Below are positions 61,821-64,000 of a stretch of DNA of 64,000 nucleotides, in pieces; the stretch's first letter is position 1, and every line of letters starts with the position of its first letter. The DNA lies in the NCBI GenBank assembly GCA_964342825.1, contig CAYFHO010000002.1:161339-225338 (forward strand), given 5' to 3'. The position numbers and the translations under genes were made by a program. Source of the DNA: AAA164-E04 sp964342825 (lineage in GTDB: Bacteria; Verrucomicrobiota; Verrucomicrobiia; Limisphaerales; AAA164-E04). Under the pieces are notes generated by a model. The model had not been told where the DNA came from and ran no database searches. It worked only from the letters and a program-made list of their open reading frames with translations.

Positions 61821-62735
61821 ATGATGATATTGGATTCCATTTCAAACTGCCCGGCCCCGGTGCCTGCTGAGGAGACTCGCCGCAAGATTCAGAATTGCAG
61901 GCGGCTGCCATCTCTTCAAAGCGTCAATACCGCACTCGTGCAGGTGATGATGGACGACAATATTGATACCATCCATATTTCCAATATCATCCGGAAAGAT
62001 CCGAGTTTAAGCGCCAGATTGCTTAGGTTGGCCAACTCGGCTTACTTTGGGCACAGCTTGTCCATTACCAGCATTGAAGAGGCGGTATTCTTCCTGGGAG
62101 TTCGGCAAATCAGACAGCTCTCCATGACAACTCCCATTATCGAAGAATCGCTTAGCATGACCAACTCGATAAAATTTCCCTGGAGAGGTTTTTGGCAACA
62201 TTGTATCGCAGTCGCCATTTTGACTCGTGAGATTTCCTCAAAAATAATGCCGCTGTCCAAGGATGAAACTGAATATCTCGCCGGCCTGCTCCATGACTTG
62301 GGTAAAATCGCCATAGCGACCAATTTCCCTGACTATTTTAACGCAATCTACTGTCATGAAACTAAAACCGGACGGCATTTGGATCTGGAAAAATCCTTGC
62401 TAGGCATGGATCACACAGAAATTGGATATGTCTATTTGGGTGCACATAAATTACCCAATCCGTTGGTGGATGTCGCAAAAAACCATCATCAACCCGAGAA
62501 GTCCAAACACTTTTCGGAATTAAATGTGGTGGTTAGTATTGCAGACGATATTGCGAGGACCATTGGGTTGGGATACAGTGGCAACCCGTCGCGCTTCAGC
62601 CGCTCAAGCTGGAAACAAAATAAAAGATGGTTTCAATTGTTCGAAAATGTCGAGGACCCCCGATATCTGGAAACCATGACGGCTTTGGACAGCCTCATTG
62701 AAAATTTACCAAAAGTCGTCGATGAGCTGGTATAA
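61821..62735 (+). CDS. HDOD-domain signalling protein
   Basis: About 304 residues from the ATG at 61821 (ATG at 61797 would lie upstream of the predicted transcript start). The HDOD domain spans about 30-230: 'RKDPSLSARLLRLANSAYFG', 'EAVFFLGVRQIRQL' and 'LAGLLHDLGKIAIATNFP', with the HD pair kept. HDOD proteins take part in signalling, often alongside motility or cyclic-di-GMP systems; enzymatic activity is usually not shown. The FliA-type promoter puts it in the late flagellar regulon. Confidence 0.85.
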   Translation: MMILDSISNCPAPVPAEETRRKIQNCRRLPSLQSVNTALVQVMMDDNIDTIHISNIIRKDPSLSARLLRLANSAYFGHSLSITSIEEAVFFLGVRQIRQLSMTTPIIEESLSMTNSIKFPWRGFWQHCIAVAILTREISSKIMPLSKDETEYLAGLLHDLGKIAIATNFPDYFNAIYCHETKTGRHLDLEKSLLGMDHTEIGYVYLGAHKLPNPLVDVAKNHHQPEKSKHFSELNVVVSIADDIARTIGLGYSGNPSRFSRSSWKQNKRWFQLFENVEDPRYLETMTALDSLIENLPKVVDELV

Positions 62736-62912
62736 AAGTGAGTACCCTCACGCGCCCCAAAACAATTTTAATGCGAAACTTCTAATCATCGCATTGAAGT
62801 ATCATCATCCATAAGCCCTTTTTGCTTTCTACCAAAGGATCGGCAAACAGCAGTACGTATCTGCTTAACAGATTGACAAAAAGAAAGCCGCCATCCTCAA
62901 TATGCCGTACCG
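62736..62912 (+). other. Spacer before the degenerate kinase
   Basis: A stem GTGAG-TACC-CTCAC (62738-62751) follows the HDOD stop without a T-run. A TTGACA at 62873-62878 has only a poor -10 about 18 bases later. Confidence 0.3.
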
Positions 62913-63998
62913 ATGAGAGCTTCAGATCCATTCCAGGAACACCTTGGGTATCTTCTCCTGAATGATGAAAAGGAAATTAATTATGTCGAGCCGGTATTGC
63001 TGAAGCAGGTTTCTGCTGAGCTAAATGAATGGATAGGTCTCGGGTTCGAACAATGGTTGAATTACGCTTTTAAATGCGTCACCTGCTCTGAAGATTGGAA
63101 GTCAGAAGAACTGAAGATTTCAACCTGGACTGCCGGTAAAACAGAATCCTGCCAGGAATACCAATTCAGGCATGTGACAGAGCATTCCCCTAACTTAATC
63201 CATGTCTTCAGGTTAAGAAAAGAAACCTCCAAAAACACCCAAGCAAAACAGGACTGTTTACCCTCGGTTAAATCGGATCGTTTAGTAAATCACTGGAATG
63301 ATCTTCTGGTCTGGATGGGGCCAGGATTCCTGCACGATGCCAACAATCAAATGGCCGCTTTGGTATCCCTCGCAGAATGTTTATTGTCAAATCCCGATAT
63401 GCAAACGCTTTCAGTGGAAGATCAGGAAGATTTGGAATGGATATTAAAATGCGGTAAAGAGGCCGGAGACATTTTTCAGTTACTCACCAAGGTGTACAAA
63501 TTGAAAGATGAAGCTTATAACTATATCGATACTCGAGAATTGTTGGAGGAATCTGCGAAGCTCATTGAAATTGCATTGCCAAAATCACTAAAAATCGAAC
63601 TCAACAAGCATCCAACTGAGTTACCTGCTTGGATCAACAGAAAAACATTTTACCAAATCATCATCGGCCTGATTGCCCAACTGTTCCCAAACCGCAATGC
63701 ATGCCCCTCGGGTGCTTTGCAATTCAGATTATTCCAAACCCGATCAACAGACAAAACCTCGAAATGCATTGCAGGCAAACGGATTGAAACCGATGGCATT
63801 TGCATTGAAATGAAAATTGCTTGTAAGGATGGATCATCTACGTACTACTACCTAGACGTATTGAATGAGGAACCAAACCCTGTTTACAACCTCGTGGAAC
63901 AGAACAAATTTCAACTACTCATCAATGCGACTGAATCAAAAATAGTGATTCAGATTCCTCTTGCCGACTTAGATTGCCATACTTCTTCTAAGGACTAA
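62913..63998 (+). CDS. Degenerate histidine-kinase-like protein
   Basis: 361 residues. An unassigned N-terminal region (1-120) is followed by a helical segment with 'GFLHDANNQMAALVSLAECL' (His141), like the dimerisation/phospho-acceptor box of histidine kinases. The following region resembles an ATPase domain ('INRKTFYQIIIGLIAQLF') but lacks the Asn of the N-box and all Gly-rich boxes, so ATP binding is unlikely. It may act as a phosphotransfer or regulatory protein. It follows the HDOD gene on the same strand. Confidence 0.6.
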   Translation: MRASDPFQEHLGYLLLNDEKEINYVEPVLLKQVSAELNEWIGLGFEQWLNYAFKCVTCSEDWKSEELKISTWTAGKTESCQEYQFRHVTEHSPNLIHVFRLRKETSKNTQAKQDCLPSVKSDRLVNHWNDLLVWMGPGFLHDANNQMAALVSLAECLLSNPDMQTLSVEDQEDLEWILKCGKEAGDIFQLLTKVYKLKDEAYNYIDTRELLEESAKLIEIALPKSLKIELNKHPTELPAWINRKTFYQIIIGLIAQLFPNRNACPSGALQFRLFQTRSTDKTSKCIAGKRIETDGICIEMKIACKDGSSTYYYLDVLNEEPNPVYNLVEQNKFQLLINATESKIVIQIPLADLDCHTSSKD

Positions 63999-64000
63999 AA

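Noticed and set aside
62873..62900. TTGACA as a sigma70 promoter for the degenerate kinase gene
   Set aside because: The best -10 at proper distance shares only about half of TATAAT.

Overview
The window is almost entirely a flagellar gene cluster from a Gram-negative bacterium, flanked by accessory and sensory genes. Flagellin style, secreted proteins with calcium-binding DxDxDG-type repeats, a large leucine-rich-repeat protein, a CsrA-FliW pair and P/L-ring genes together suggest a motile member of the Verrucomicrobiota or a related PVC lineage. That assignment is inferred from protein style, not from a marker gene.

Layout. 1-3952: the end of an AarF/UbiB-like kinase, a secreted purple-acid-phosphatase-like enzyme and a stand-alone receiver. 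4397-12111: a hybrid sensor kinase, flagellin 1 and a fliD operon (fliD, lipoprotein, FlgM-like protein, fliS, fliT-like), with sigma28-like promoters before the kinase, flagellin 1 and fliD. 12332-17465: an LRR protein, an NHL-type propeller and a Sel1 lipoprotein. 17462-27657, minus strand: fliW, csrA, flagellin 2, an FkbM-type methyltransferase and a 2567-residue protein with five glycosyltransferase domains joined by TPR-like segments. 28178-49962, plus strand: flgB flgC fliE fliF fliG fliH fliI fliJ motE-like fliK-like flgD flgE fliL fliM fliN fliO fliP fliQ fliR flhB flhA flhF, a small membrane protein, fliA motA motB and a small Cys protein. 50145-57545: flgF flgG flgA flgH flgI flgJ(N) flgN flgK flgL. 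57526-61522, minus strand: an operon of a lipoprotein, a TPR protein, a small helical protein and an NtrC-type sigma54 activator. 61780-63998: an HDOD gene behind a strong sigma28-like promoter and a degenerate histidine kinase.

How it works together. Elements with the GG-N10-GC spacing of sigma54 promoters lie before flgB, flgF and the fliA-motAB block, with weaker ones at fliR and fliW. The activator they need is encoded at 57526. FliA is made in this tier and would then switch on the sigma28-like promoters. Flagellin output appears to have a further layer: CsrA and FliW are encoded with flagellin 2, and the flagellin 1 leader has a hairpin with AAGGA in its loop plus a second GGA cluster over the Shine-Dalgarno, the arrangement known for CsrA control of hag in Bacillus.

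Most unusual content: the five-domain glycosyltransferase next to a flagellin gene, a good candidate for a one-protein flagellin glycan assembly machine. Other points of note are the recoverable two-tier promoter code, a FliM without the usual CheY-binding N-terminal motif, and a divergent FlhF without an adjacent FlhG. Promoter, hairpin and start-site calls come from reading the sequence by eye and are not experimentally supported.
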